From NCBI GenBank assembly GCA_024643485.1, contig JAHEMU010000092.1:1-9064 (forward strand): a DNA stretch of 9,064 nt, given 5' to 3'. Every line of letters starts with the position of its first letter. Position 1 is the stretch's first letter. Position numbers and translations under genes: made by a program. Of this stretch, positions 1 to 6,841 are shown piece by piece. The stretch is from Cytophagales bacterium. Its GTDB lineage: Bacteria; Bacteroidota; Bacteroidia; Cytophagales; Cyclobacteriaceae. The notes beneath the pieces were generated by a model, which was given only the letters and a program-made list of their open reading frames with translations, was not told the origin of the DNA and searched no databases.

Positions 1-813
1 CAGTTTCACTCCACCATAATCATACCCTATTCCTGCATTTAAATCAAAACTCTCGTTTGGAAAATAAGCCAATTCTCCTCCAACCCCACCATAAGGTCCA
101 TTTAATCCAAACTCCAAACCAAAGAACATCTTTTCAGATAATCCATACTCCTTGTATTCAAATTTTTTAATTTCCTCTGTGTAATTTTCCTTAAAATCCC
201 CCTTCTTTTCAAATGCATTCGTCTTAAAAATGATATCCATGGCTAAATCCTGATACATCCAATACACATCTCCACCAAAAAGTTTAAAATCTTCCGAAAC
301 GAATTTACCAAAATCCACCCCAGTCAAATTCTTATCAAAGTAATCGTAATGAATCACATGTAAAAAATCGACTTTTTCTTCATTTTTATAGAATACTTCG
401 TATAAATTTATCGAAAGTACATAATCAATTTTGTACCGTTCCATGTATTGATGTAACATGGATTGCTCGGGTGTCTTTGGTACAATTCCTAGGTAATTTT
501 CTCCGTTTTTAGCTTTTAATGTCGCGTAACTTTGTTCGTTTCTAATGGAGTCTAAACTACTTTTTCCAGGTAATAGAAATATAAAATCAGGGTAATTATA
601 GCTAATCAAGGTATAGCTCAACTCATTGCTGTATTCTTTGCTCACTTTAATTAAATCAACTGTATCTGAAATAAAATCAGCGTAGTTAACATCAGTAAAA
701 AACTGAGTCGAATCTTGGGGTAATAATAAAATTATTTTCGCGTTGGTAGATTGCGAAAATGCCAAGTTGCAATGTATCAGGAAAGTCAGAATAGCCGGAA
801 TTGCAATTTTCAT
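1..813 (-). CDS. Exported protein of unknown function, probable outer-membrane beta-barrel at its C-terminal end (partial, 3' end outside window)
   Basis: The minus strand is open from an ATG at 813-811 to the left edge, giving 271 codons with no stop, so the gene is cut by the window rather than broken. Residues 1-20 form a signal peptide: Lys2, a hydrophobic core (IAIPAILTFLIHCNLAF), then a likely cleavage at S20|Q21, a common Bacteroidota pattern. Residues about 25-200 are a soluble-looking domain with hydrophobic strands (KIILLLP, FIFLLPG, YVLSINLYEV, FLHVIHYDYFD) that I cannot assign to a family. From about residue 229 the sequence alternates aromatic, Gly and polar residues (FFGLEFGLNG, GGVGGELAYF, LNAGIGYDYGG), as in the transmembrane strands of an outer-membrane barrel. 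It is transcribed divergently from the TerB-like gene, with 138 bases between the two starts. No convincing promoter or Shine-Dalgarno sequence was found. The coding call is strong; the barrel is inferred and the function unknown. Confidence 0.85.
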   Translation of the reverse strand, partial: MKIAIPAILTFLIHCNLAFSQSTNAKIILLLPQDSTQFFTDVNYADFISDTVDLIKVSKEYSNELSYTLISYNYPDFIFLLPGKSSLDSIRNEQSYATLKAKNGENYLGIVPKTPEQSMLHQYMERYKIDYVLSINLYEVFYKNEEKVDFLHVIHYDYFDKNLTGVDFGKFVSEDFKLFGGDVYWMYQDLAMDIIFKTNAFEKKGDFKENYTEEIKKFEYKEYGLSEKMFFGLEFGLNGPYGGVGGELAYFPNESFDLNAGIGYDYGGVKL

Positions 814-924
814 AGAGTTACTTAAATTTTATTTGGTTTTCCAAGATAAAGAATTCGAAATTGTTTTTTTTGGATATGAACATTAAATTTTTATAATTAA
901 CTTAATCTAGCATTTATATTTTTT

Positions 925-932
925 TATATTTG
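925..932 (+). promoter_or_regulatory. Bacteroidota-type -7 promoter element (TATATTTG) for the TerB-like gene
   Basis: TATATTTG matches the Bacteroidota -7 consensus TAnnTTTG exactly and ends 19 bases before the ATG at 952, so the predicted transcript start (about 938-940) leaves a leader of only 12-14 bases. No good TTG is visible at the usual -33 spacing, so the match is half a promoter. The last five bases belong to a 14-base palindrome, ATTTG-AGTA-CAAAT (928-941), which could be a regulator site or chance in AT-rich DNA. Confidence 0.5.
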
Positions 933-951
933 AGTACAAATAGTAACTATC

Positions 952-1344
952 ATGATTAAAGAGCAATTAAACGTATTGATTAATCTCGCAGCTAGCGACA
1001 ATAATGTAGCAGAATCGGAAGCGAGACTCATTTATATGATTGGACAGGCAAATAATATTAGTCGGGAAGATGTCGATGATATGATGAAAAACCCTCGTCC
1101 TATCGGAAATATGAGTACTTTAACTCCGGATCAAAAATTTGAACATCTATATCATATCGTTCAGTTAATGAAAATCGATGGACAAGTATTCAAAAGTGAA
1201 ATAGCCTTCTGTGAAGACATGGCAGTTAAACTTGGATACGATAAAAAGGTGATTAAAGAATTATCCTCTAAAATCTATAGCGATCCATCTATTACTTCCG
1301 ATAGAGATCGACTTAAAAAGAGAGTTCAAAAATTTATGAAATAA
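952..1344 (+). CDS. TerB-like helical domain protein, 130 aa
   Basis: This is a small, predicted all-helical cytoplasmic protein with no signal peptide or membrane segment. It shows the two-part pattern of the TerB/DjlA-N-terminal superfamily. The first element is a helix reading LAASDNNVAESEARLIYMIG (residues 12-31), with Asp16 and acidic Glu21/Glu23. The second is MKIDGQVFKSEIAFCEDMAVKLG (residues 73-95), with Asp76-Gly77 and Glu83; such acidic residues bind metal in characterised TerB proteins. A Ser/Arg-rich, lysine-ended tail follows (residues 112-130). The start is set by the -7 element 19 bases upstream and by the absence of any useful earlier in-frame ATG. It appears to be a single-gene unit: divergent from the exported-protein gene and convergent with the helicase-nuclease gene, whose stop codon begins 5 bases beyond this stop. 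Many proteins with this fold have nothing to do with tellurite, and no ter genes are nearby, so the cellular role is unknown. Confidence 0.8.
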   Translation: MIKEQLNVLINLAASDNNVAESEARLIYMIGQANNISREDVDDMMKNPRPIGNMSTLTPDQKFEHLYHIVQLMKIDGQVFKSEIAFCEDMAVKLGYDKKVIKELSSKIYSDPSITSDRDRLKKRVQKFMK

Positions 1345-1349
1345 TAAGG

Positions 1350-4300
1350 TTAGTTTACCTTAACCACTTCAAAAGGTTGAAGATATATAATTAATGCTTC
1401 AACCTTTTTCTTTTCTATCTCCTCTAACAGTTGACGATATCGGCTAATTTGCGTCAAATATTTTGATTGCTTTTCCCCAGATTTAAAATCAATCACGGCA
1501 AAGTTGTCCCTATTACTTATAATCAAATCAGGTCTTAGAATCTTTCCGTTCGAGTCCAATAAAGTCACCTCACTATTCATTTCAGAGGCTTCATTAAACC
1601 ACTCAGATGTCTCAGGATGTTGGTACAACTGACTCATAATTCCTTTCAACATCTCCTTCTCCTTATCTGTGTAATCAGATGATTTTTCAATTTTTGACAT
1701 TCCAATTCCAACTGACTCTGAGGAAAATATAACATAAAGTGCCTCATGCAACGATTCACCTAACTCTATTTTCTCAAATACCTCGTCGTGCAATTTTATC
1801 TTTTCGGTTTTTGATAGCACAATCCGATTATTCCAACCTTCCGAAACAATATTATCAATCTGAAGTGAATTTATTCTTTCCTCCTTATCACCTCCATAAT
1901 GAACCTCAATTTCAGGTCCTATTTCTGTTTTGCCTTCGCTTATTCCATTCCAATTTGCAATCAATTCAGAAATACTATTCTTTTTTTCAGCGTCATAACA
2001 TATATGTAAATACTCAATTGCCCTGGTGAATGCAACATATAGAACATTCATGCTGTCTATATGTTGATTTATAAGTTCATTGATATAGTCATTCCAAAAA
2101 TGAGTGTCCCTTAAGCCCTTATTAAAATCAACCAAATAATAAGGAAAATGGTTGAAGGGAGCCTGATTAGAGGTCCCCCATAGCGTAACCTGCGTATTCC
2201 CCCTACTAGAAATAGAATCCAAGCCCCATATACAATATGGGATGAGTACCGCTTTAAACTCAAGGCCTTTCGACTTGTGTATAGTGATAATATTGATCGC
2301 ATCAATCTGCTCTGATATAGATATGGCCATCTTTTTACCTTTTGTCTCCCACCATGTTTGTAAAGAGGGCAAATCGCCTACCGATTTCGAATTAAATTGA
2401 CTTATTTCATCTAAAAAAGCATAGATAAAGGTCCATTGTTTTTTATATCGGTCTAACTCAAACTCACGACAAATACCTTCAATTAAATCAGTAATGGATA
2501 AAAACGCTGTTTCTTTTAAATGAAGAATTTTAGTAGAAATTATTTCCAAACCTTCATCTGACGAATTGAACGTTTCATTCCAATCAATTCCATCCGACGC
2601 CTTCAATAACTCTAATTCAGTATAAATGACCATTTTGGAAACTGAGTCCCCAGGCTGAACAAGTAAATTAATCACCGCCATAATTAAATTTATAGCAGGG
2701 GATTTAACTAGTTGAAGGGCATCGTTAGATACAATTTGATAATTCACACCTGGTTTCGCATCTTTCGATGAAGCATAGTTCATCAAAAATTCAGCAATTT
2801 TCACCCCTTCCTTGTTCTTATTCACAAGAATAGCAATTTCGTTTGCCTTCACCCCTTTTAACTGAAGGTTTTCAATTACTTCACAGGTATGACCTAATAC
2901 TTGTTCATCATATTCAGTCCCATTTCCCGTAAAGGAGACCAATTCAATTCTTCCATTGGTCATTTCTTGTTTAAACGTTGGAATCTCTTGACTAATATCG
3001 TTATAAGTACTATCCAACAACTGTTCAATTCCCTTTCCTACTTCTGGTGAAAACGAATCATCGAGATTACTGATAAGTCTGGCTTTTAATTGTTGAATTG
3101 CATGGGAGAAGAAATCGTTATTAAATCGAATAATCCCAGGAGCACTTCGGTAATTTATGGAAAGATTTTTCTCATCTAATGCGGAAAATTGGCTCTTCAA
3201 TTTAGATTCTAACAAACTCCAATCGCCGCCTCTCCATCGATAAATAGATTGTTTTACATCTCCAACAATAAAATTCTTATATCCCTGGGCGATGGTATTT
3301 TCGACTAAAGGCTTAAGATTATTCCATTGAAAAATAGAAGTATCTTGAAATTCATCTATCAAATAATGGTCGTATTTATTCCCAACCTTTTCATAAATAA
3401 ACGGGCTGTCGTAATGTCCAATAATATCTTTCAAAAACTCTGCGCTATCATCAAGCAAAATAATATCCTCTTCGGCTTTATATTCCTTCATTTTTAAAAG
3501 TAATTCCACAGAAATCCCAAAAGCATTGTATTTTTTAAGAATTTGGGTCGCTGTGTTATAATCAATTCTCAGAGGTCTTAAATCTTCGAAATAAACATCA
3601 AAAAGAGGATTTAACTCCTTTTCACCGCATTCAATTATTACCTCTCTCTTCTTATCACCTTTACGGCTCCAATTTTCCGGATTAGTCCTAAATTTCACTA
3701 TTGTGGCTTGATTTTCTTCCAATTCGACACCATTCTTTAACTTTAAAATGCAATTATAGGCATGGTGTACAAAGTCTTTTTGTGATAGATGATATTTCTC
3801 CACCGCAAGTTCAGCCCGCTGTGCTATATCACTAACCGCTTGTTGGTATTCTTTTTGTATCTCAGTTAGAACAGATTTAAAGGCAATTAGTGACTCGTAC
3901 GTGAGAGATTCCTGTAACTCATTTTTAATGATTTTAAATTGTTGATTAAACAACTTCGCACCGAAACCAATTAAAATATTATCCAATAATGCGCTTCTTC
4001 CGCTTTCCATTTCATCAACGGAATAATCAGACAGCCATTTAGTTAATTCGCTTTTTTTCCCAGCCTCCTCCAACAGTTTATCTACCCCTCCTTTAATTAC
4101 ATCACTGTGGTCTAGTTCCAACTTTACATTACCTTGAATTCCAGCTTCTCTAGCAAAAGATTTTATTATTTTTTGAAAAAATGAATCGATGGTTGATATC
4201 GAAAACAACCCATAATTAAACAGTAATTTTTGGAGCGTATTTCCACATTCTTCCTCAAATTTTAGTTTATCCCAATTCAATTCATCTAACATCCGTTGGG

Positions 4301-4502
4301 CATGGACATCAAACTTTCCTTTTGAATAATTAAATAGCCGCATAATAATGCGTTCTTTTAATTCTGCAGTTGCTTTATTAGTAAAGGTGATTCCTAATAT
4401 TTTGCGAAAATCAGATTGAAGCGCCAAAAGAATATATTGGGTAGTTAATTCCGTTGTTTTACCTGATCCCGCAGAAGCCTTATATACCGTTAGAAAATTC
4501 AT
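1350..4502 (-). CDS. AddA/RecB-type helicase-nuclease (UvrD-like superfamily 1 helicase with C-terminal PD-(D/E)XK nuclease), 1050 aa
   Basis: This is a complete ATP-dependent DNA helicase-exonuclease of the kind that resects double-strand breaks for recombination. Helicase motifs appear in order: Walker A ASAGSGKTT (residues 9-17), Ia GITFTNKAT (37-45), Walker B LIDEFQDTS (381-389), III VGDVKQSIYRWRG (413-425), IV INYRS (449-453), V IITIHKSKGLEF (738-749) and VI LYVAFTRA (821-828). The nuclease follows: G-ESLH (His919), Glu978, RPDLI with Asp992, VIDFKSG with Asp1005 and Lys1007, and Q-ISRY (Gln1018, Tyr1022), so both catalytic centres look intact. The start is firm because the Walker A motif lies nine residues in, as usual in AddA/RecB proteins; GGTAGG directly abuts the ATG, too close for a normal ribosome site. 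In AddAB an AddB-like partner is normally encoded alongside, but none is in the window. DEFQDTS and the nuclease separate it from plain UvrD, Rep or PcrA. AddA versus RecB naming is unresolved, so no symbol is given. Confidence 0.93.
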   Translation of the reverse strand: MNFLTVYKASAGSGKTTELTTQYILLALQSDFRKILGITFTNKATAELKERIIMRLFNYSKGKFDVHAQRMLDELNWDKLKFEEECGNTLQKLLFNYGLFSISTIDSFFQKIIKSFAREAGIQGNVKLELDHSDVIKGGVDKLLEEAGKKSELTKWLSDYSVDEMESGRSALLDNILIGFGAKLFNQQFKIIKNELQESLTYESLIAFKSVLTEIQKEYQQAVSDIAQRAELAVEKYHLSQKDFVHHAYNCILKLKNGVELEENQATIVKFRTNPENWSRKGDKKREVIIECGEKELNPLFDVYFEDLRPLRIDYNTATQILKKYNAFGISVELLLKMKEYKAEEDIILLDDSAEFLKDIIGHYDSPFIYEKVGNKYDHYLIDEFQDTSIFQWNNLKPLVENTIAQGYKNFIVGDVKQSIYRWRGGDWSLLESKLKSQFSALDEKNLSINYRSAPGIIRFNNDFFSHAIQQLKARLISNLDDSFSPEVGKGIEQLLDSTYNDISQEIPTFKQEMTNGRIELVSFTGNGTEYDEQVLGHTCEVIENLQLKGVKANEIAILVNKNKEGVKIAEFLMNYASSKDAKPGVNYQIVSNDALQLVKSPAINLIMAVINLLVQPGDSVSKMVIYTELELLKASDGIDWNETFNSSDEGLEIISTKILHLKETAFLSITDLIEGICREFELDRYKKQWTFIYAFLDEISQFNSKSVGDLPSLQTWWETKGKKMAISISEQIDAINIITIHKSKGLEFKAVLIPYCIWGLDSISSRGNTQVTLWGTSNQAPFNHFPYYLVDFNKGLRDTHFWNDYINELINQHIDSMNVLYVAFTRAIEYLHICYDAEKKNSISELIANWNGISEGKTEIGPEIEVHYGGDKEERINSLQIDNIVSEGWNNRIVLSKTEKIKLHDEVFEKIELGESLHEALYVIFSSESVGIGMSKIEKSSDYTDKEKEMLKGIMSQLYQHPETSEWFNEASEMNSEVTLLDSNGKILRPDLIISNRDNFAVIDFKSGEKQSKYLTQISRYRQLLEEIEKKKVEALIIYLQPFEVVKVN
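1371..1409 (+). terminator. Rho-independent terminator for the TerB-like gene, inside the opposing gene's 3' end
   Basis: AAAAGGTTGAAG (1371-1382) and CTTCAACCTTTT (1397-1408) are a perfect 12-base inverted repeat with a 14-base loop, and the 3' arm runs into five Ts on the plus strand (1405-1409). This is the shape of an intrinsic terminator for transcripts reading right from the TerB-like gene, 26 bases after its stop. The same bases encode the end of the helicase-nuclease on the minus strand (around KKKVEA and LQPFE). A weaker 6-bp hairpin, TAAGGT/ACCTTA (1345-1350 and 1357-1362), lies between the two. The long AT-rich loop makes this less certain than the other two terminators. Confidence 0.6.
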
Positions 4503-4674
4503 CCTACCAATCTAAATCGAAACCATTGTATTTCAAAATCCGTATTAATTAAATTGACTGTCCGTTTTCAGACACTTTGTTTCGATTTCGAACATTTCAA
4601 CTACCATTAATCGTCAAAATTGGCGTATTTTCCACTAATTAATAAATGGCATATTTATTGGCTAACAAAAACAT
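4503..4674. other. Divergent intergenic region between the helicase-nuclease and ABC ATPase genes
   Basis: These 172 bases must carry the start signals of both flanking genes. I found no perfect TAnnTTTG element on either strand; on the minus strand TAGATTGG, just before the helicase-nuclease start, is one mismatch away but too close to the ATG. The plus-strand half contains a near-perfect direct repeat, TGGCGTATTT (4621-4630) and TGGCATATTT (4647-4656), 26 bases apart, plus an inverted repeat described separately. A weak TGTC/GACA pair around 4560-4575 is probably chance. Confidence 0.4.
4641..4659 (+). promoter_or_regulatory. Inverted repeat 15 bases before the ABC ATPase start; operator or leader hairpin candidate
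   Basis: AATAAAT (4641-4647) and ATTTATT (4653-4659) are perfect inverted copies around a GGCAT centre. The second copy of the TGGC(G/A)TATTT direct repeat overlaps the right arm. Position and symmetry fit a regulator site for the efflux operon. All pairs are A-T and such repeats arise easily here, so function is only suggested. Confidence 0.3.
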
Positions 4675-5355
4675 ATGATAGAATTAAAAGAAATTGATAA
4701 GTACATTGAATCCAGATTTCAGCGTATTTTTATTTTAAAAGGAATCAATTTAACAGTAAACGAAGGTGATTTTCTGACCATCATGGGCCCGAGTGGAGCT
4801 GGTAAATCGACCTTGTTAAATATTATGGGAATGCTCGAAACGGCTTCAGAAGGTGAATATCATTTCTTGAACCAACCCGTTCATTCCATAAAAGAGCGCC
4901 AAAAATCTGAGCTTCATAAAAACTATATAGGATATATCTTCCAAGCCTATCATTTAATTGATGAATTGACCGTTTATGAAAACATTGAGACCCCCCTTTT
5001 GTACAAGAGCATAAAAGGTGCTGAGCGTAAAAGCATGGTTGCTGAAATGTTAGATCGTTTTCAGATGGTCGCAAAAAAGGATTTATTCCCAGAGCAATTA
5101 TCCGGAGGACAGCAGCAATTAGTAGGCATAGCGCGAGCAATTGTTGGGAATCCAAAACTATTATTGGCCGACGAACCTACCGGAAATTTACATACTGAAC
5201 AGGGTGAGGAAATAATGGAAATCTTTAAAAAGTTAAATAAAGAAGGTATGACCATTATACAAGTTACCCACAGTGAAAAAAATGCCCAATACGGTAATAG
5301 AATTGTTCGATTAAAAGATGGAGCCATAATATCAGATGAAAAAGTACAATCTTAA
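4675..5355 (+). CDS. ABC transporter ATP-binding protein, MacB/LolD-type, 226 aa
   Basis: This is a stand-alone ATPase subunit that would power a membrane transporter with a separate FtsX/MacB-like permease. Motifs are in order: Walker A GPSGAGKST (residues 38-46), Q-loop Gln90 in YIFQAYHL, signature LSGGQQQ (142-148), Walker B LLLADEP (162-168) with Glu167, and switch His199 in VTHS. The stretch GYIFQ...LTVYENIETPL and the DEPTGNL run are typical of the LolD/MacB/FtsE group. Two usual positions differ: the Arg normally after LSGGQQQ is Leu149, and the D-loop Asp after GNL is His173. From memory these are shared by a Bacteroidota subfamily rather than being damage. Length is normal for the group. 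The stop codon lies inside the following TolC gene (20-base overlap), so the two are one operon and probably translationally coupled. The start has no Shine-Dalgarno sequence, only A-rich bases. The substrate cannot be told; lipoprotein release is unlikely given the TolC partner. Confidence 0.92.
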   Translation: MIELKEIDKYIESRFQRIFILKGINLTVNEGDFLTIMGPSGAGKSTLLNIMGMLETASEGEYHFLNQPVHSIKERQKSELHKNYIGYIFQAYHLIDELTVYENIETPLLYKSIKGAERKSMVAEMLDRFQMVAKKDLFPEQLSGGQQQLVGIARAIVGNPKLLLADEPTGNLHTEQGEEIMEIFKKLNKEGMTIIQVTHSEKNAQYGNRIVRLKDGAIISDEKVQS

Positions 5356-6718
5356 AACAAATCTAATGCGAATTTCGATAAAAACGCTTTGCTTATTCTT
5401 TATAGGTGCATTGAGCATACACGTTACTTCAGCACAAAAAAGGACACTCAGTTTTGAAGATGCAATACAAATTGGAAAGAAAAACAATACTCAATTAAAA
5501 AAGGAAAATAATAATTTGAGATTTGGAGAATATTCCCAGCAATTGGCACTTTTTAACTTTATGCCGACGGTTTCGGCCAATGCGATCGCTGCGCAACGTA
5601 CTGGAAATCAATTTATCCAACAGGAAGGAATTGTAGTAACAGGTACCACAGATTATATCTCAGGATATATTTCCGCCAATATGACCCTATTTAATAGCTT
5701 AAATAAAATCAATCGGTTACGTCAAAACATGAGCCAACTTGAATCAATTAAGCACAATACCCAATGGGTTGAACAAACCATTCAGAATAACATTGCTATT
5801 CAATATCTTCAGGTGCTTTATACCATTGAATTATTAAAAATAGCAGAACAAAATCTCGCATTTCAACAAAAAACGTTGGAGCAGATTAAAACTGAATCTT
5901 CACTTGGAAGTAAGGCTAGAGTAGATGAAGTGAATCAAATGAGTGAGGTTAAAAATACTGAATTAGCCGTACTAAGAGCTCAAACTGATCTTAGAAACGC
6001 TAAATCTGCATTGGCTTTAACCATTATGATAGATCCCAGTGAAGATTTCGATGTTATAGCTCCTGAATTTAACATTAAATCTGAAGAGGAACTTATTTCA
6101 GATATAGAAGGTCTTGAAGAAACTGCTTTTTCAAATCGGGGAGATTATTTAGCCCAAAAGTATAGAGAAAATTCAAGTGAATATCAATTAAAATCGAGTA
6201 CTAGCACCTTTTTCCCTTCTTTAAGTGCATTTGCTGAAATGGGGTCTCAATTTAATCAGGTTAATGGAAACTCTGTTCGTTCTTTTAATGAACAATTTGT
6301 AACAGATAATAAGTACTTCCAATATGGAGTTCAATTGCGAATTCCAATATTTAATGGCTTTCAAAACAGAATTGAATACATGAATCAGAAAGTATTGGTT
6401 GAAAACACTAAATTGGATACATATGAATTGGAAAATAATATTCGGTCAGCCATTTTAACCGCCGTTTTAAATTATCGAGACGCATCGTTAAATTATCAAA
6501 TGTCTAGATCCCAACTCGATGCAAGAGAAGAATCACACCGATTAAACACCGAAAGCTATCAATTGGGACTAATTAACTTGATTCAATATACGCAATCTAG
6601 CCGCGATTATGTTCAGGCACAATCGGCCATGGCATCTGCAAATTTTTGGCTTATGTTTCAGGATATTCTATTGAAAAGTACCCTAGGAACATTTAACATT
6701 AGTGATATAGAAAATTAA
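5336..6718 (+). CDS. TolC-family outer-membrane efflux channel protein, 460 aa
   Basis: This is the outer-membrane channel of a tripartite export system, taking substrate from an adaptor and inner-membrane pump to the outside. A signal peptide (core LCLFFIGALSIHV) ends at SA|Q, with cleavage near residue 33. The mature chain opens with RTLSFEDAIQIGKKNNTQLKKENNNL, the standard TolC opening, and has the two-fold internal repeat of the family: a first half with MTLFNSLNKINRLRQ (about 116-130) and long helices (145-225), and a second with PIFNGFQNRIEY (337-348) and helices to about 435. It ends FWLMFQDILLKSTLGTFNI, a usual TolC ending, so it is full length. The ATG at 5336 overlaps the ATPase gene by 20 bases and has GATGGAG 12 bases upstream. 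An ATG at 5366 (residue 11) would give an equally good, shorter signal peptide and no overlap, so the true start is uncertain. A terminator follows; no adaptor or permease gene does. Confidence 0.92.
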   Translation: MKKYNLKTNLMRISIKTLCLFFIGALSIHVTSAQKRTLSFEDAIQIGKKNNTQLKKENNNLRFGEYSQQLALFNFMPTVSANAIAAQRTGNQFIQQEGIVVTGTTDYISGYISANMTLFNSLNKINRLRQNMSQLESIKHNTQWVEQTIQNNIAIQYLQVLYTIELLKIAEQNLAFQQKTLEQIKTESSLGSKARVDEVNQMSEVKNTELAVLRAQTDLRNAKSALALTIMIDPSEDFDVIAPEFNIKSEEELISDIEGLEETAFSNRGDYLAQKYRENSSEYQLKSSTSTFFPSLSAFAEMGSQFNQVNGNSVRSFNEQFVTDNKYFQYGVQLRIPIFNGFQNRIEYMNQKVLVENTKLDTYELENNIRSAILTAVLNYRDASLNYQMSRSQLDAREESHRLNTESYQLGLINLIQYTQSSRDYVQAQSAMASANFWLMFQDILLKSTLGTFNISDIEN

Positions 6719-6775
6719 TGGTTAAAAAAAGCACATTATAATACCCACAAATACCGTTTTGTAAAATTTATTTTG

Positions 6776-6783
6776 TAATTTTG
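6776..6783 (+). promoter_or_regulatory. Bacteroidota-type -7 promoter element (TAATTTTG) for rpsA
   Basis: TAATTTTG fits TAnnTTTG exactly. A TTTTG at 6757-6761 could serve as the -33 element, but the gap to the -7 element is 14 bases, shorter than the usual 17-20 or so. Transcription would begin near 6789-6791, giving rpsA a leader of about 100 bases. The element directly abuts, and its start point lies within, the terminator hairpin of the upstream operon. Confidence 0.5.
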
Positions 6784-6784
6784 C

Positions 6785-6814
6785 GCTCCATTCAAATGAA
6801 TGGGGCCTTTTTTT
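6785..6814 (+). terminator. Rho-independent terminator of the ABC ATPase-TolC operon
   Basis: A nine-pair stem (6785-6793 with 6798-6806, including one G-T wobble) closes on a four-base AAAT loop and is followed, after one C, by seven Ts (6808-6814). It begins 66 bases after the TolC stop. Its strength and position support an operon end here, which matters because no adaptor or permease gene follows. It overlaps the likely rpsA transcript start. Confidence 0.75.
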
Positions 6815-6841
6815 ATTAAAGGGCATTTAAATAACTAACTT

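Noticed and set aside
754..813. Lipoprotein signal (L-I-H-C, residues 12-15) in the exported protein
   Set aside because: His before the Cys does not fit a lipobox, and a normal signal peptidase I site at S20|Q21 fits better.
952..1344. Calling the TerB-like protein a tellurite-resistance protein
   Set aside because: Only the fold pattern is seen; no terC, terD, terZ or other ter genes are nearby, and many TerB-fold proteins have other roles.
1375..1404. The inverted repeat near the helicase-nuclease stop as a terminator for the minus strand
   Set aside because: On the minus strand it lies before the stop codon, so termination there would truncate the gene; the T-run and position suit the plus strand.
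1739..2029. A 96-codon plus-strand frame inside the helicase-nuclease gene
   Set aside because: It is antisense to conserved helicase and nuclease coding sequence, resembles no protein, and has no promoter or ribosome site.
4823..5327. Two overlapping minus-strand frames opposite the ABC ATPase
   Set aside because: They lie antisense to the Q-loop, signature and Walker B region, and their Cys/Pro-rich translations look like shadows.
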